This document shows positions 41,913 through 55,229 of a DNA stretch of 64,000 nt, piece by piece. Position 1 is the first letter of the stretch; every line of letters starts with the position of its first letter. A model generated the notes under the pieces. It made no database searches, was not told the DNA's origin, and worked only from the letters and a program-made list of their open reading frames with translations. Source of the DNA: Atrina japonica (taxonomy: Eukaryota > Mollusca > Bivalvia > Pterioida > Pinnidae); NCBI GenBank assembly GCA_030159075.1, contig BROG01000809.1:124001-188000 (forward strand), written 5' to 3'. The position numbers were made by a program, and so were the translations under genes.

Positions 41913-42404
41913 CACACCTTGTGTATGCTTCCGTTGTCAAATCTAGAATGAAGGTCAATAACTGTATATATGTATTTATAATAAAAAGGAACTAACTGTA
42001 TAGATACTCAAACGAAGTATCATCACACATAAATATTCATAACGCTATGCTTTATTCTATTTTTTTTATGTTTACAGGTACATCAAACTAGGAATTATTT
42101 TATTTCGTTTTATTTTCAATAGGATTAGAAATACTAAAAACTAGTGACAGTATTTGTCTAACAAAACAGGTGGCCAGATGTCAAAAACAGATGTAGCATG
42201 TCACATATCTATTAAATAGTCACAATGTCATTTATAGCATGTCACTGATCTTTTATACAGTCACAAAATTCAATAATATATGTAGCATGTCACAGATGTA
42301 TTATAACAGTTACAATGTTAGGGAATAGATGTAGTATGTTACAGTCATAATATCAGTAATAGATGTAGCCTGTCACATACACTTTATACAGTCATTTATA
42401 CATT

Positions 42405-42545
42405 GTGGCTGTATAATAGATCTGTGACATGCTACATCTATTACTTACATTGCGACTGTATAATAGATCTGTGACATGCTACATCTATTACTTACATTGC
42501 GACTGTATAATAGGACTGTAACATGCTACATCTAATACTGACATT
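42405..42545 (-). repeat. Inverted segment of the 47 bp satellite
   Basis: Three units in reverse orientation (TGTGACATGCTACATCTATT) flanked on both sides by forward units, making two orientation switch points. Confidence 0.9.
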
Positions 42546-43783
42546 GTAGCATGTCACTGATCTTTTACACATTCTAAAATTTCAGTAATATAGGTAGCAA
42601 GTCACAGATGTATTATACAAGCCTAATATCAGTAATACATGTAGCATATTACAGATCTATTATACAGTTCTAATGTCAGTAATAGATATAGACTGTCACA
42701 GATCTATTATACAGTCACAATGTCAGTACTAGAGGTAGCATGTATAGGATCTATTATACAGTCACAATGTCAGTAATAGATGCAGTATGTCACAGCTCTA
42801 TTATACAGTCACAATGTCAATAAAAGATGTAGCATGTCACAGATCTAATATACAATGACAATGTCATTTATATAGAGGTAGCAGTTACATATATATAATA
42901 CAGTCATTATGTCATTTATATAGATGTAGCATGTCACAGATGTATTAAACAGTCACAATGTTAGTAATAGATGTAGAATGTTACAGATCTATTATGCAGT
43001 CATAATGTCATAGATGTATTGTATTTTATATGTCAGGTAATGATGTAGCATGTCACATATGTATTATACAGCTACAATGTTAGTGAATAGATGTAGCATG
43101 TCACAAATGTACTATACAGTCCTAATAGACGTGGCATGTCACAGATCAATTAGACAGTCACAATGCCAGTAATAGATTTAGCATGTCAGATATCTTTTAT
43201 ACAGTGAAAAGGCCGGTAACAGATGTAGCATGCCACAGATCTATTATACAGTCACAATATCAGTAAGAGATATAGCATATCACAGATCTATTATATAGAT
43301 CTATTATACAGTCACAATGTCAGTAATTGACATAGCATGTCAAAGATGTATTATACAGTTATAATGTCATATATAAATGTAGCATGTCACAGATCTATTA
43401 TACAGTCACAATGACAGTAATAGATGTCAAGGAGCTATTATTCATTTAAATGTCACAAATAGATGTAGCATGTGCATTATCCAGTTACAATGTCAATAAT
43501 AGATGTAGCATATCATTGAAGTACAATACATTTACAATGTCATTCATATATATAGCATGTCAGAGATGTATTATAGTCACAATGTCAGTAATAGATATAG
43601 CATGTCACAGATCTATTAAACAGTCACAAGATCAATTATAGATGTAGCATGTCACAAATCTATTATACAGTTACAATGTCAGTAATAGATGCAGCCTGTC
43701 ACAAATCTATTAAACAGTCACAATGTTATTCATAGATGTATCATGTCACAAATCTATTATACAGTCACAATGTCAGTAATAGA

Positions 43784-43933
43784 TTGTAAATGTATTGTAC
43801 TTCAATGATATGCTACATCTATTATTGACATTGTAACTGGATAATGCACATGCTACATCTATTAGTGACATTTAAATGAAGAATAGCGCCTTGACATGCT
43901 ACATCTATTACTGTCATTATGACTGTATAATAC
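43784..43933 (-). repeat. Inverted copy of satellite flank at Penelope 5' end
   Basis: This is the reverse complement of about 43395-43528, sharing its private variants (AAGG(A/C)GCTATT, CATGTGCATTATCCAG, TTGAAGTACAATACATTTAC). It lies directly against the Penelope insertion. Confidence 0.88.
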
Positions 43934-45755
43934 CGGGAAGCCCGCTCCTTTAATTGGCGTCAGAATTTCAGTTTAGTTATGTATTCTGTCGAAGATTATG
44001 CCAGACGATGGGCCAAACATGAAGACGTAGAACCAGACACTTTGTCTGAATGGCTGAAAACCATACGATGGTTGATAAAATCTCGTATTCGAAATCTTAA
44101 AGGGACTATGAAAACACGTTATCCCTCTGTATTTAATGATCCAGAAGTAGTAACTGAACTGGATAGGTTACATGACCAATATGTACTGGTACCAGCAGAC
44201 AAAGCCTCAAATAATACAGTTTTTATTTGTAAGGCACACATTACTATAATTGTTTATTAGAAGAACTTGGGTTTAATACGAATTCTGGTAATCCTACATA
44301 CACGCGTAGCTCACTTTCAAAGGACAAGATCCTTCAAAATCACGTATCCGTATTACGCTCATTTGATATACCTACAACGGATACCGATTTCGAGCTACCA
44401 TATTTATATTGGATACCTAAACTTCATAAAACCCCATATAAGCAAAGATACATAGCAGGATCCAGCAAATGTTCTACCAAACCTTTATCTTTACTCCTTA
44501 CCAAGATATTGACAGCCGTTAAGGAGAAACTTCAACAATACTGTACAGTTGCTTATTCCAGAAGCGGTGTAAATCAGATGTGGATACTTAAAAATTCTAA
44601 ACAGCTTTTAGAAAATTTGAAGGCACACAATTTTTCTCGAATTCACAGTATCAAAACTTATGACTTCTCTACTCTTTACACTACTATTCCACATAAAAAA
44701 TTAAAAGAAAGACTTTTCAGCATCATAGACAACTGCTTTTTTCACTAAAGGTGGTACCCGAAAAATTTAAATATCTAGTGATTGGCTATCAGGATACTTA
44801 TTTCGTCAAACACCACTCTGATTCTACACATAAATATACTGAAGTTGATATTAAAAACATGCTGGAATTTCTAATAGACAATATATTTGTAATGTTCGGA
44901 GACGTGGTCTTTCAACAAACTGTCGGCATTCCTATGGGAACCAATTGTGCTCCTTTATTGGCCGACCTGTTCCTTTATTCATAGGAAGCAGACTTCATTC
45001 AGAAACTGCTGAATCAAAAGAAGAAAAAGTTAGCGGTGTCCTTTAATTTGACATTTAGATATATCGACGATGTTTTGTCAATTAATAATGACAATTTTCA
45101 TACATATGTCAATGCGATATATCCCAGCGAACTAGAAATTAAAGATACAACAGAATCAAGCACACACGCTTCATACTTAGACATTTTACTTAATATAAAC
45201 ACAGACGGGAAATTAGCAACGAAGCTATACGATAAACGCGACGATTTCGGCTTTCCCATCGTAAATTTTTCCACATTTAAGTAGTAATATCCCTCAGTCA
45301 CCCGCATATGGAGTTTATATTTCACAAATGATCCGATATGCCAGGGTGTGCACAACATATGAAGATTTCATATTCATATACAGAGGTAAACTACTCACTG
45401 ACAAATTATTGACACAGGGATATCGAAAACCGCGTTTAATGTCAACGTTCCGCAAGTTTTACGGTCGGTATAATAGTCTTGTTTGCGACTACTCTGTTTC
45501 ACTAAGTGAAATGTTGAGTTGCCTTTTCGTTGGCGGTTGTTGAGACGTCTGTACCAATTGTGACGAGGATACACTCCTCACGTGTTTCATTGGACTTGAC
45601 TGTGGACTCACAGCGGGTGTGACCGGTCGACAAGGGATGCTTACTCCTCCATGGCACCTGATCCCACCTCTTGGTTTCCAGAGGTCCGTGTTCGTCCATT
45701 TTTACCGGATTTGTATCTATGTCCTGGACATTCTATTGATTTATGCTTTGGTATC
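43934..45755 (+). mobile_element. Penelope-like element (copy 3, longest)
   Basis: Penelope RT element in the satellite array. The RT starts at or before 43979 (MYSVEDYARRWAKHEDVEPD) and is read across at least three frames: VPADKASNN near 44193, PYLYWIPKLHKTP near 44400, TYDFSTLYTTIPH (motif A) near 44660, GIPMGTNCAPLLADL (motif B) near 44928, TFRYIDDVLS (motif C) at 45054. Breaks: frameshifts near 44258, 44500, 44750 and 45270 and an in-frame TAG at 44982-44984. It ends CLFVGGC at 45541, then a 3' UTR to TTTGGTATC (45755), where the satellite resumes. No GIY-YIG nuclease domain follows the RT. Confidence 0.9.
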
Positions 45756-48700
45756 ATGTCACAGGTCTATTATACAGTCAGAATGTAATTAATATATTTA
45801 GCATGTCACAGTCACAATGTCAGTAATATTTGTAGCAAGTCTCAGATGTATTATACAGTCACAATGTCAGATATAGATGTAGCATGTCACAGATCTATTA
45901 TGTAGTCACAATGTCAGTAAAAGATGTCGAAGTCAGAATGTCATTAACAGATGTAGCATGTCACAGACCTATTGCACAGTCACAATGTCAGTAATATTTG
46001 TAGGATGTCTCAGATGTATTATACAGTCAGAATGTCAGTAATAGATGTAGCATGTCTCATATCTATAATACAGTCATACAGTCACAATGTAAATAATAGA
46101 GGCAACATGTCACAGATCTATTATACAGTCACAATGTTAGGAATAGAGTGATGTCAAAGATCTTTTATACAGTCATAATATCAGTAATAAACATAACATG
46201 TCTAAGATGTATTATACAGTTACAATGTCATTTATAGATGTAACATGTCATATGTCTATTATACAGTTATAATGTCATATATAGATGTAGATTGTCACAT
46301 CTATTATACAGTCACAATGACAGTAATAGATGTAGCATGTCAAGGAACTATTATTCAGTTAAAATGTCACTAATAGATGTAGCATGTTTATTATCCATTA
46401 CAATTTCAAAAATAGATGTAGCATATCATTGAAGTACTATACAGTCACAATGTCATTCATAGATATAGCATGTCAGAGATGTATTATACAGTCACAATGT
46501 CAGTAATAGATATAGCATGTCACAGATCTATTAAACAGTCACAAGATCAATCATAGATGTATCATGTCACAGGTCTATTATACAGTCAAAATATCAGTAA
46601 CAGATGTAGTATGTCACAGATGTATTGTATAGTTATAATGTCAGTAATATATGTAGCATGTCACAGATCTATTATACAGTCACAATGTCAGTAAGAGATG
46701 AAGCATATCACAGATGTATTATACAGTCACAATGTGGGTAATAGATGTAGCATGTCAGAGATGTATTATACAGTCACAATGTCAGTAATGGATGTAGCAT
46801 ATCACAGATGTATTATATAGTCACAACGTCAGTAATAGATGTAACTTGTTACATATCTATTATACAGTCAAAATATCAGTAACAGATGTAGCATGTCACA
46901 GATGTTTTGTATAGTTATAATGTCAGTAATAGATGTAGCATGTCACAGATCTATTATACAGTCACAATGTCAGTAAGAGATGAAGCATATCACAGATGTA
47001 TTATACAGTCACAATGTCAGTAATAGATGTATCATGTCACAGATCTATTATACAGTAGCAATGCCATACATAGATGTAGTACATCGCAGATCTATTATAC
47101 CGTCACAATATCAATAACATATGTAGCAGGTTACAGATGTATTATACATTTAAATAACAGTAATAGATGTAGCATTTCAAAGACGTCTTATTCAGTCACA
47201 ACGTCAGCAATAAATGTACCATATTACCAATTTATTATACAGTCACAATGTCAGTAATATATGTATAATGTCACAGATGTATTGTACATTGACATTGTCA
47301 GTAATAGATGTAGCATATCACAGATCTAACAGTTAAAAAATTCAATAATATATGTAGCATGTCAAGATATATTATATAATCACAATGTCAGTAATACAGG
47401 TAGCATATCACAGATGAATTAAATAGTCCTAATGTCAGTAATAGATGTAGCATGTTGAAGATATATTATACAGTCACAATGTCAGGTATAGATGTGGTAT
47501 GTCACAGATCTATTGTAAAGTCATAATGTCATAGATGTATTATACAGGCACAATGTCAGTAATGGATGTAGCATGTCACAAATGTATTATACAGTCACAA
47601 TGTCAGTAATAGATGTAGCATGTCACAGATGTATTATACAGTCACAATGTCAGTAATGGATGTAGCATGTCACAGATGTATTATACAGTCACAGTGTCGG
47701 TAATGGATGTAGCATGTCACAGATGTATTATACATTCACAATATCAGTAATAGATGTAGCATGTCAATGATGTATTGTATAGTTATAATGTCAGTAATAG
47801 ATGTAGCACGTCACAGATCTATTATATAGTCACAATGTCAGATATAGATGTAGCATGTCACAGATGTATCATAGTCACAATGTCAGTAATAGATGTAGCA
47901 TGTCACAGATGTATTATACAGTCACAATATCAGTAATAGATGTAGCATGTCACAGATGTATTATACAGTCAGAATGTCAGTAATGGATGTAGCATGTCAC
48001 AGATGTATTATACAGTCACAGTGTCAGTAATGGATGTAGCATGTCACAGATGCATTATACATTCACAATATCAGTAATAGATGTAGCATGTCAATGATGT
48101 ATTGTATAGTTATAATGTCAGTAATAGATGTAGCACGTCACGGATCTATTATACAGTCACAATGTCAGATATAGATGTAGCATGTCACAGATGTATCATA
48201 CAGTCACAATGTTATTAATAGATGTAGCATGCCACAGATCTATCATACAGTTACAATGTCAGTAATAGATATAGCATGTCACAGATCTATCATACAGTCA
48301 TAATGTCAGGTATAGACGTAGTATGTCATAGATGTATTATACAGTCAAAATGTCAGAGATGTATTATACAGTCACAATGTCAGTAATAGATGTATCATGT
48401 CACAACTATTATACAGTAGCAATGTCATACATAGGTGTAGTACATAGCATATCTATTATACAGTCACAATATCAATAATATATGTAGCACGTTACAGATG
48501 TATTATACATTTGAATAACAGTAATAGATGTAGCATATCAAAGATTTCTTATTCAGTCAAAACGTCAGTAATAAATGTACCACATTGCCGATTTATTATC
48601 CAGTCACAATGTCAGTAATATATGTATAACGTCACAGATGTATTGGACAGTGACATTGTCAGTAATAGATGTAGCATGTCTCAGATCTATTATACAGTTA

Positions 48701-51700
48701 AAATTTCAGTAATATATGTAGCATGTCAAGACATATTATACAGTCGCAATATCAGTAATACAGGTAGCATATCAGAGATGAATTAAACAGTCCTAATGTC
48801 AGTAATAGATGTAGCATGTTGAAGATATATTATACAGTCACAATTTCAGGTATAGATGTGGCATGTCACAGATCAATTGTAAAGTTATAATGTCATAGAT
48901 GTATTATACAGTGACAATGTCAGCAATAGATGTAGCATATCATAGATGTATTATACAGTCACAATGTCATACCTGTATTAAAAAATTACACTGTCAATAA
49001 TAGAGGTAGCATGTCACATATCTATTATACAGTCAAAATATCAGTAACAGATGTAGCATGTCACAGATGTATTATATAGTTACAATGTTAGTAATAGATG
49101 TAGCATATCATAGATGTATTATACAGTCACAATGTCATAACTGTATTAAAAAATTACACTGTCAATAATAGAGGTAGCATGTCACAGATCTATTATACAG
49201 TCACAATATCAGTATCAGATGTAGCAAGTCACAGATGTATTGTATAGTGATAATGTCAGTAATAGATGTAGCATGTCACGGATCTATTATACAGTCACAA
49301 TGTCAGATATAGATGTAGCATGTCACAGATGTATCATACAGTCACAACGTTAGTAATAGATGCATCATGTCACAATCTATCATACAGACACAATGTCAGC
49401 TATGGCGTAGCATGTCACAGATATATTATACACTCACAATGTCATAGATGTATTATACAGTCACAATGTCAAAGATGTATTATACAGTCACAATGTCAGT
49501 AATAGATGTATCATGTCACAGATCTATTATACAGTAGCAATGTCATACATAGATGTAGTACATCGCAGATCTATTATACCGTCACAATATCAATAAAATA
49601 TATAGCAGGTTACAGATGTATTATACATTTAAATAACAGTAATAGATGTAGCATTTCAAAGTCACACCTTCAGTAATAAGTGTACCATATTACTGATTTA
49701 TTATACAGTCACAATGTCAGTAATATATGTATAACAGATGTATTGCACAGTGACATTGTCAGTAATAGATGTAGCATGTCACAGATGTATTATACAGTCA
49801 AGATGTCAATTATAGATGTAGCATGTCACAGATGTATGAAATAGTCACAATGTCAGTAATAGATGTAGCATGTCACAGATCTATTACATAGTCACAAAGT
49901 CAGTAATAGATGTAGCAAGTCAGAGATGTATTATACAGTCATAATGTGTGTAATAGACGTAGCATGTCACAGATGTATTATACAGTCACAATGTCGGTAA
50001 TGGATGTAGCATGTCACAGATGTATTATATAGTCACAATGTCATTCATAGATGTAGCATGTCACAGATCTATTATACAGTCAAAATATCAGTAACAGATG
50101 TAGCATGTCATAGATGTATTATATAGTTACAATGTCAATAATAGATGTAGCATGTGAAAGATCTATTATACAGCCACAATATCATCGATGTATTATACAA
50201 TGAGAATGTCAGTAGTAGATCTAGCTTGTCACAGATATATTATACAGTCACAATGAGAGTAATTATACAATCACAATGTCATTCATAGATGTAGCATGTC
50301 ACAGATGTATTATACAGTCACAATGTCAGAAGTGTATTAAAAGATTACAATGTCATTAATAGAGTTAGCATGTCACAGATCTATTATACAGTCACAATGT
50401 CAGTTAGAGATGAAGCATATCACAGATGTATTATACAAAGAAGATTACAATGTCATTAATAGAGTTAGCATGTCACAGATGTATTATACAGTCACAATGT
50501 CAGTTAGAGATGAAGCATATCACAGATGTATTATACATAAAAGATTACAATGTCATTAATAGAGTTAGCATGTCACAGATGTATTATACAGTCACAATGT
50601 CAGTTAGAGATGAAGCATATCACAGATGTATTATACAGTCACAATGTCAGTTAGAGATGAAGCATATCACAGATGTATTATACAGTCACAATGTCAGTAA
50701 TAGATGTATCATGTCACAGATTTATTATACAGTAGCAATGTCATACATAGATGTAGTACATCGCAGATCTATTATACCGTCACAATATCAATAAAATATG
50801 TAGCAGGTTACAGATGTATTATACATTAAAATAACAGTAATAGATGTAGCATTTCAAAGATGTCTTATTCAGTCACACCTTCAGTAATAAGTGTACCATA
50901 TTACCGATTTATTATACTGTCACAATGTCAGTAATAAATGTATAACAGATGTATTGTACAGTGACATTGACAGTAATAGATGTAGCATATCATAGATGTA
51001 TTATATAGTCACAATGTCAATTATAGATGTAGCATGTCACAGATGTATGAAATAGTCACAATGTCAGTAATAGATGTACCATGTCACAGTTCTATTACAT
51101 AGTCACAAAGTCAGTAATAGATGTAGCAAGTCACAGATGTTTTATACAGTCATAATGTAAGTAATAGATGTAGCATGTCACAGATCTATTATATAGTCCC
51201 AATGTCAGTAATAGATGTAGCACGTCACAGATGTATTATACAGTCACAATGAGATTAATTATACAATCACAATGTCATTCATAGATGTAGCATGTCACAG
51301 ATGTATTATACAGTCACAATGTCAGTTAGAGATGAAGCATATCACAGATGTATTATACAGTCACAATGTCATTGAATGTATTATACAATCACAATGTCAG
51401 TAATAGATGTAGCATGTCACAGACCTATTATACAGTCATAATGTCAACAAGAGATGAAGCATATCACAGATGTATTATAGTCAAAATTTGAGTAATAGAT
51501 GTAGGATGTCACAGACGTATTATACAGTCACAATGTCATAAATGTTTTAAACAATCACAAGGTCAGTAAAAGATGAAGCATGTCACAGATCTATTATACA
51601 GTCACAATGTCAGTAAGAGATGAAGCATATCACAGATGTATTTTACAGTCACAATAGGTGTACAGATGTAGCATGTCTTAGATGTATTATACAGTCACAA

Positions 51701-54030
51701 TGTCATAAATGTATTACACAATCACAATTTCAGTAATAGACGTGGCATATCACAGACCTATTATACAGTCACAATATCAATAAGAGATGAAGCTTATCAC
51801 AGATGTATTATACAGTCAAAATTTGAGTAATAGATGTAGGATGTCACAGATCTATCATATAGTCAAAATTTCAGTAATAGATGTAGCATGTCACAGATGT
51901 ATTATACAGTCATAATGTCAGTTTTACAGGTAGCATATAAGAGATGAATTAAACAGTCCTAATATCAGTAATAGATGTAGCATGTTGAAGATATATTATA
52001 CAGTCACAATATCAGGTATAGATGTGGCATGTCACAGATGTATTATACAGTCATAATGTTAGTTACAGTGTGGCATGTCACAGATCTATTACATAGTCAC
52101 AATGTCGGTAAAAGATGTAGCATGTCACAGATGTATTATACAGTCATAATGTCAGTAATAGATGTAGCATGTCACAGATCTATTACAGTCACAATGTCAG
52201 TAATAGATGTAGCAAGTCACAGATGCATTATACAGTCACGTCATTAATAGATGCAGTAGGTCACAGATGTATTATACAGGCAAATGTCAGTAATAGATGT
52301 AGCAAGTCACAGATGTATTATACAGTCATAATGTCAGTAATAGATGTAGTATGTCACAGATGTATTATACAGTCATAATGTTAGTTACAGTGTGGCATGT
52401 CACAGATGTATTATACAGTCACAATGTGGGTAATAGATGTAGCACGTCACCAGTGTATTATATAATCACAATGTCAGTAATAGATGTAGCATGTCACAGA
52501 TCTATTACAGTCACAATGTCAGTAATAGATGTAGCAGGTCACAGATGTATTATACAGTCATAATGTCAGTAACAGATGTAGCATGTCATAGATGTATTAT
52601 ACAGTCACAATGTCGGTAATAAATGAAGCACGTCACAGATGTATTATAAAGTCACAATGTCATTAATAGATGTAGTATGTCACTGATCTATTAAACAGGC
52701 AAATGTCAGTAATAGATGTAGCAAGCAACAGATGTATTATAAGTCACAATGACAGTAATACATGAAGCATGTCATGGATGTATTATACAGTCACAATGTC
52801 AGTAATAGATGTAGCATGTCACAGACCTATTAAACAGTTTCAATGTCAGTTATAGATGTAGCATGTCACAGATGTATTATACAGTGACAATGTCACAGAT
52901 CTATTACATAGTCACAATGTCAGTAATAGATGTAGGAAGTCACAGATGTATTACACAGTCATAATGTCAGTAACAGATGTAGCATGTCACAGATGTATTA
53001 TACAGTCACAATGTCACTAATAAATGAAGCATGTCACAGATGTATTATAGTCACAATGTCAGTAACAGATGTAGCATGTCATAGATGTATTATACAGTCA
53101 CAATGTCAGTAATATATGTAGCATGTCACAGATGTATTATACAGTCATAATGTCATTAATAGATGCAGTACGTCACAGATGTATTAAACAGGCAAATATC
53201 AGTAATAGATGTAGCAAGTAACAGATGTAATATAAGTAACAATGACAGTAATACATGAAGCATGTCATGGATCTATTATACAGTCACAATGTCAGTAATA
53301 GATGTAGCATGTCACAGATGTATTATACACTCACAATGTCATAGATGTATTATACAGTCACAATGTCAGTTATAGATGTAACATGTCACAGATGTATTAT
53401 ACAGTCACAATTTTAGTAACAGATGTAGCATATCATAGATCTATCATACAGTCACAATGTCAGGTATAGATGAAGCATGTCACAGATGTATTATACACTC
53501 ACAATGTCATAGATGTATTATACAATCACAATGTCACTGATAGATGTAGCATGTCACAGATGTATCATAAAGTCAAAATTTCAGTAATATATGTAGCGTG
53601 TCACAGATGTATTATACAGTCACAATGATAGTAACAGTTGTAGCATGTCACATATGTATTATACAGTGACAATGTCAGTAACAGATGTAGCATGTCACAG
53701 ATGTATTATATAGTCACAATGTCAGTAATAGATGTATTGTACAATCAATGCCAGTAGTAGATGTGACATGCTAATGACACATGTATTATATGATCACAAT
53801 CTCAGTAACAGATGTAGCATGTTGCAAATCTATTATACGGATACAATGTCAGGAATATTTGTTGCACATCACAGAAATATTATACGATCAAAATGTCAGT
53901 AATAGATGTAGAACATCACAGATCTGTGATACAGTTTCAATGTCAGTGATAGATGTAGCATGTCACAAATCTATTATACAGTCACAATGTCAGTAATATT
54001 GTAGCATTTCAAAGAGCTATTACACAGTGA

Positions 54031-54161
54031 ACATAGAACCACATATGTTAGGGGTTCACTACATCTAAAGAGGGTTCAGAGTATGCAATGCTTAACTTTC
54101 AGTAAAAAACAATCATAAAGAAAATTCTTAGTACAACAAAAAAGCAATATCAAGTAATCAT
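54031..54161. other. 3' flank of AASDH
   Basis: 130 bases between the satellite end and the AASDH stop; must contain the AASDH 3' UTR on the minus strand. On that strand ATCATTTATTGC-like A/T words are present but no clean AATAAA is obvious. Confidence 0.4.
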
Positions 54162-55229
54162 CTAATGCAAGTTTTTTATTTTGAAACAGTAAACAAAGTC
54201 ATCTCTACATCCAAATACAATGTGTTGATTAACTACAACAGGTGATGAAAATACTTCGCCTAATAGACAGAATGAGGTCAAAAGTTCACCAGTGGTCACC
54301 TGTAGGATATACAGTGTTCCCTTAGTAGATGTACACACTACATAATCACAATTTTGTTTGTCAGTTCTATCATTACATGTTTTACAAGTACTAACAGATT
54401 TCTCGTTTCCATTCAAACACAATTCATCAGTGTGTCGACCCTGACAATGTACACAACGTTCACTAATATGACAATTGTCAATGTGTCGGCCCTGATAATG
54501 TACACATTGTTCACTTACATGACAACTGTCCTGATTATGAACAAAATGTTCACTGATATGAAAACTGCCAATGTGTTGGCCCTGATAATGTACACATTGT
54601 TCACTTACACAACAACTGTCCTGATAATGTACACAATGTTCATTTTTATGACAACTGCCAATGTGTTGGCCCTGATTATGTACACAATGTTCACTGATAT
54701 GAAAACTGCCAATGTGTTGGCCCTGATTATGTACACAATGTTCATTTTTATGACAACTGCCAATGTGTTGGCCCTGATTATGTACACCTATATGTGAACT
54801 GTCCTGTTTATGTACACAACGTTCACTTATATGACAACTGTCAATGTGTTGGCCCTGATTATGTACACAATGTTCAGTTACATGGCAACTGTCATATGAC
54901 TCGTTGTTGATCTCGTGTGACCGAGCTAGAAACTCAGATCTAAACTCTGAGCTCGTAATTTGAGATCTTGAACTGTTAATATCATAACAGAAAGAAGAGT
55001 GGAAGGAATATGGAAGTCTAAAACCAAATCCTGAAGAGTAAACTGTGGAATCAGTTTTGAACTTCCAACTTAATTTTCCGTCAGGCATAATACAGTACAG
55101 GTGATGATCATGTGAGCCTATCAGAATCCTGTAATCAAGTGTATAGTCTGTGTTTACTTTTTTATTTGATGTAACATGAACACAAGCTGGTGAACAGAAT
55201 ATTGGAGCTTCAGTTTGGACAACCCATAT
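54162..55229 (-). CDS. AASDH: AASDH last exon: propeller end with Cys/His-rich repeats
   Basis: AASDH is an acyl-CoA-synthetase-like adenylating enzyme with carrier and PQQ-like beta-propeller domains, proposed to activate beta-alanine. The exon starts at 55229 after a TCTTGCAG acceptor and reads IWVVQTEAPIFCSP. Propeller blades are visible: ILIGSHDHHLYCIMPDGKLS, WKFKTDSTVYSS; then CTSTKGTLYILQVTTGELLT and GEVFSSPVVVNQHIVFGCRD, ending FVYCFKIKNLH. Between the blades (codons 116-270 of the open frame) lie about nine Cys/His-rich 17- or 13-residue repeats. The identification rests on the blade sequences and the VGCRD-type end. Confidence 0.8.
   Translation of the reverse strand: MWVVQTEAPIFCSPACVHVTSNKKVNTDYTLDYRILIGSHDHHLYCIMPDGKLSWKFKTDSTVYSSGFGFRLPYSFHSSFCYDINSSRSQITSSEFRSEFLARSHEINNESYDSCHVTEHCVHNQGQHIDSCHISERCVHKQDSSHIGVHNQGQHIGSCHKNEHCVHNQGQHIGSFHISEHCVHNQGQHIGSCHKNEHCVHYQDSCCVSEQCVHYQGQHIGSFHISEHFVHNQDSCHVSEQCVHYQGRHIDNCHISERCVHCQGRHTDELCLNGNEKSVSTCKTCNDRTDKQNCDYVVCTSTKGTLYILQVTTGELLTSFCLLGEVFSSPVVVNQHIVFGCRDDFVYCFKIKNLH
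54426..54890 (-). repeat. Coding minisatellite in AASDH (51 bp, 17 aa unit)
   Basis: Units of type SCHKNEHCVHNQGQHIG; some lack GQHI and are 13 residues (39 bp). Every unit is a multiple of three, so the frame is kept. Each has two Cys and three or four His. Confidence 0.9.

Larger units (their letters stand above)
37060..42190. mobile_element. Convergent pair of PolB element copies
   Basis: 37060-38435 and the reverse complement of about 40850-42190 match closely, including the 5' leader, start region and the trace of minisatellite. So two copies of one PolB-bearing element face each other, with their 3' stem-loops 178 bases apart near 40511-40719. The minus copy lacks about 700 bp in the middle and most of the 3' half. 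The PolB is of the protein-primed type used by Polinton/adintovirus-like and related self-replicating elements; the element type is otherwise unassigned. Confidence 0.75.
42191..54030 (+). repeat. Satellite array of about 47 bp units
   Basis: About 10 kb (excluding the Penelope insertion) of tandem units of the type CACAATGTCAGTAATAGATG + TAGCATGTCACAGATGTATT + ATACAGT. Units vary by 5-25%, with shorter and higher-order blocks: for example, blocks of several units around 47500-47760 and 47870-48120 repeat each other, as do 47020-47330 and 48390-48700. Most units run in one orientation, with inverted segments at 42405-42545 and 43784-43933. Open frames such as 50426-50794 are repeat translations. 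It ends 130 bases past the AASDH stop codon. Confidence 0.97.

Noticed and set aside
50350..50794. Open frames of 69-122 codons reading MSQMYYTV-type repeats
   Set aside because: Pure translation of the satellite; the same residues recur in shifted order with no start context.
42191..54030. CRISPR-like array or coding repeat protein in the 47 bp array
   Set aside because: Units are contiguous with no unique spacers, 47 is not a multiple of three, and all frames are broken by stops every few units; it is a satellite.
54605..54797. Plus-strand frames opposite the AASDH repeat
   Set aside because: They mirror the in-frame minisatellite of the minus-strand exon, so openness is explained by the repeat.
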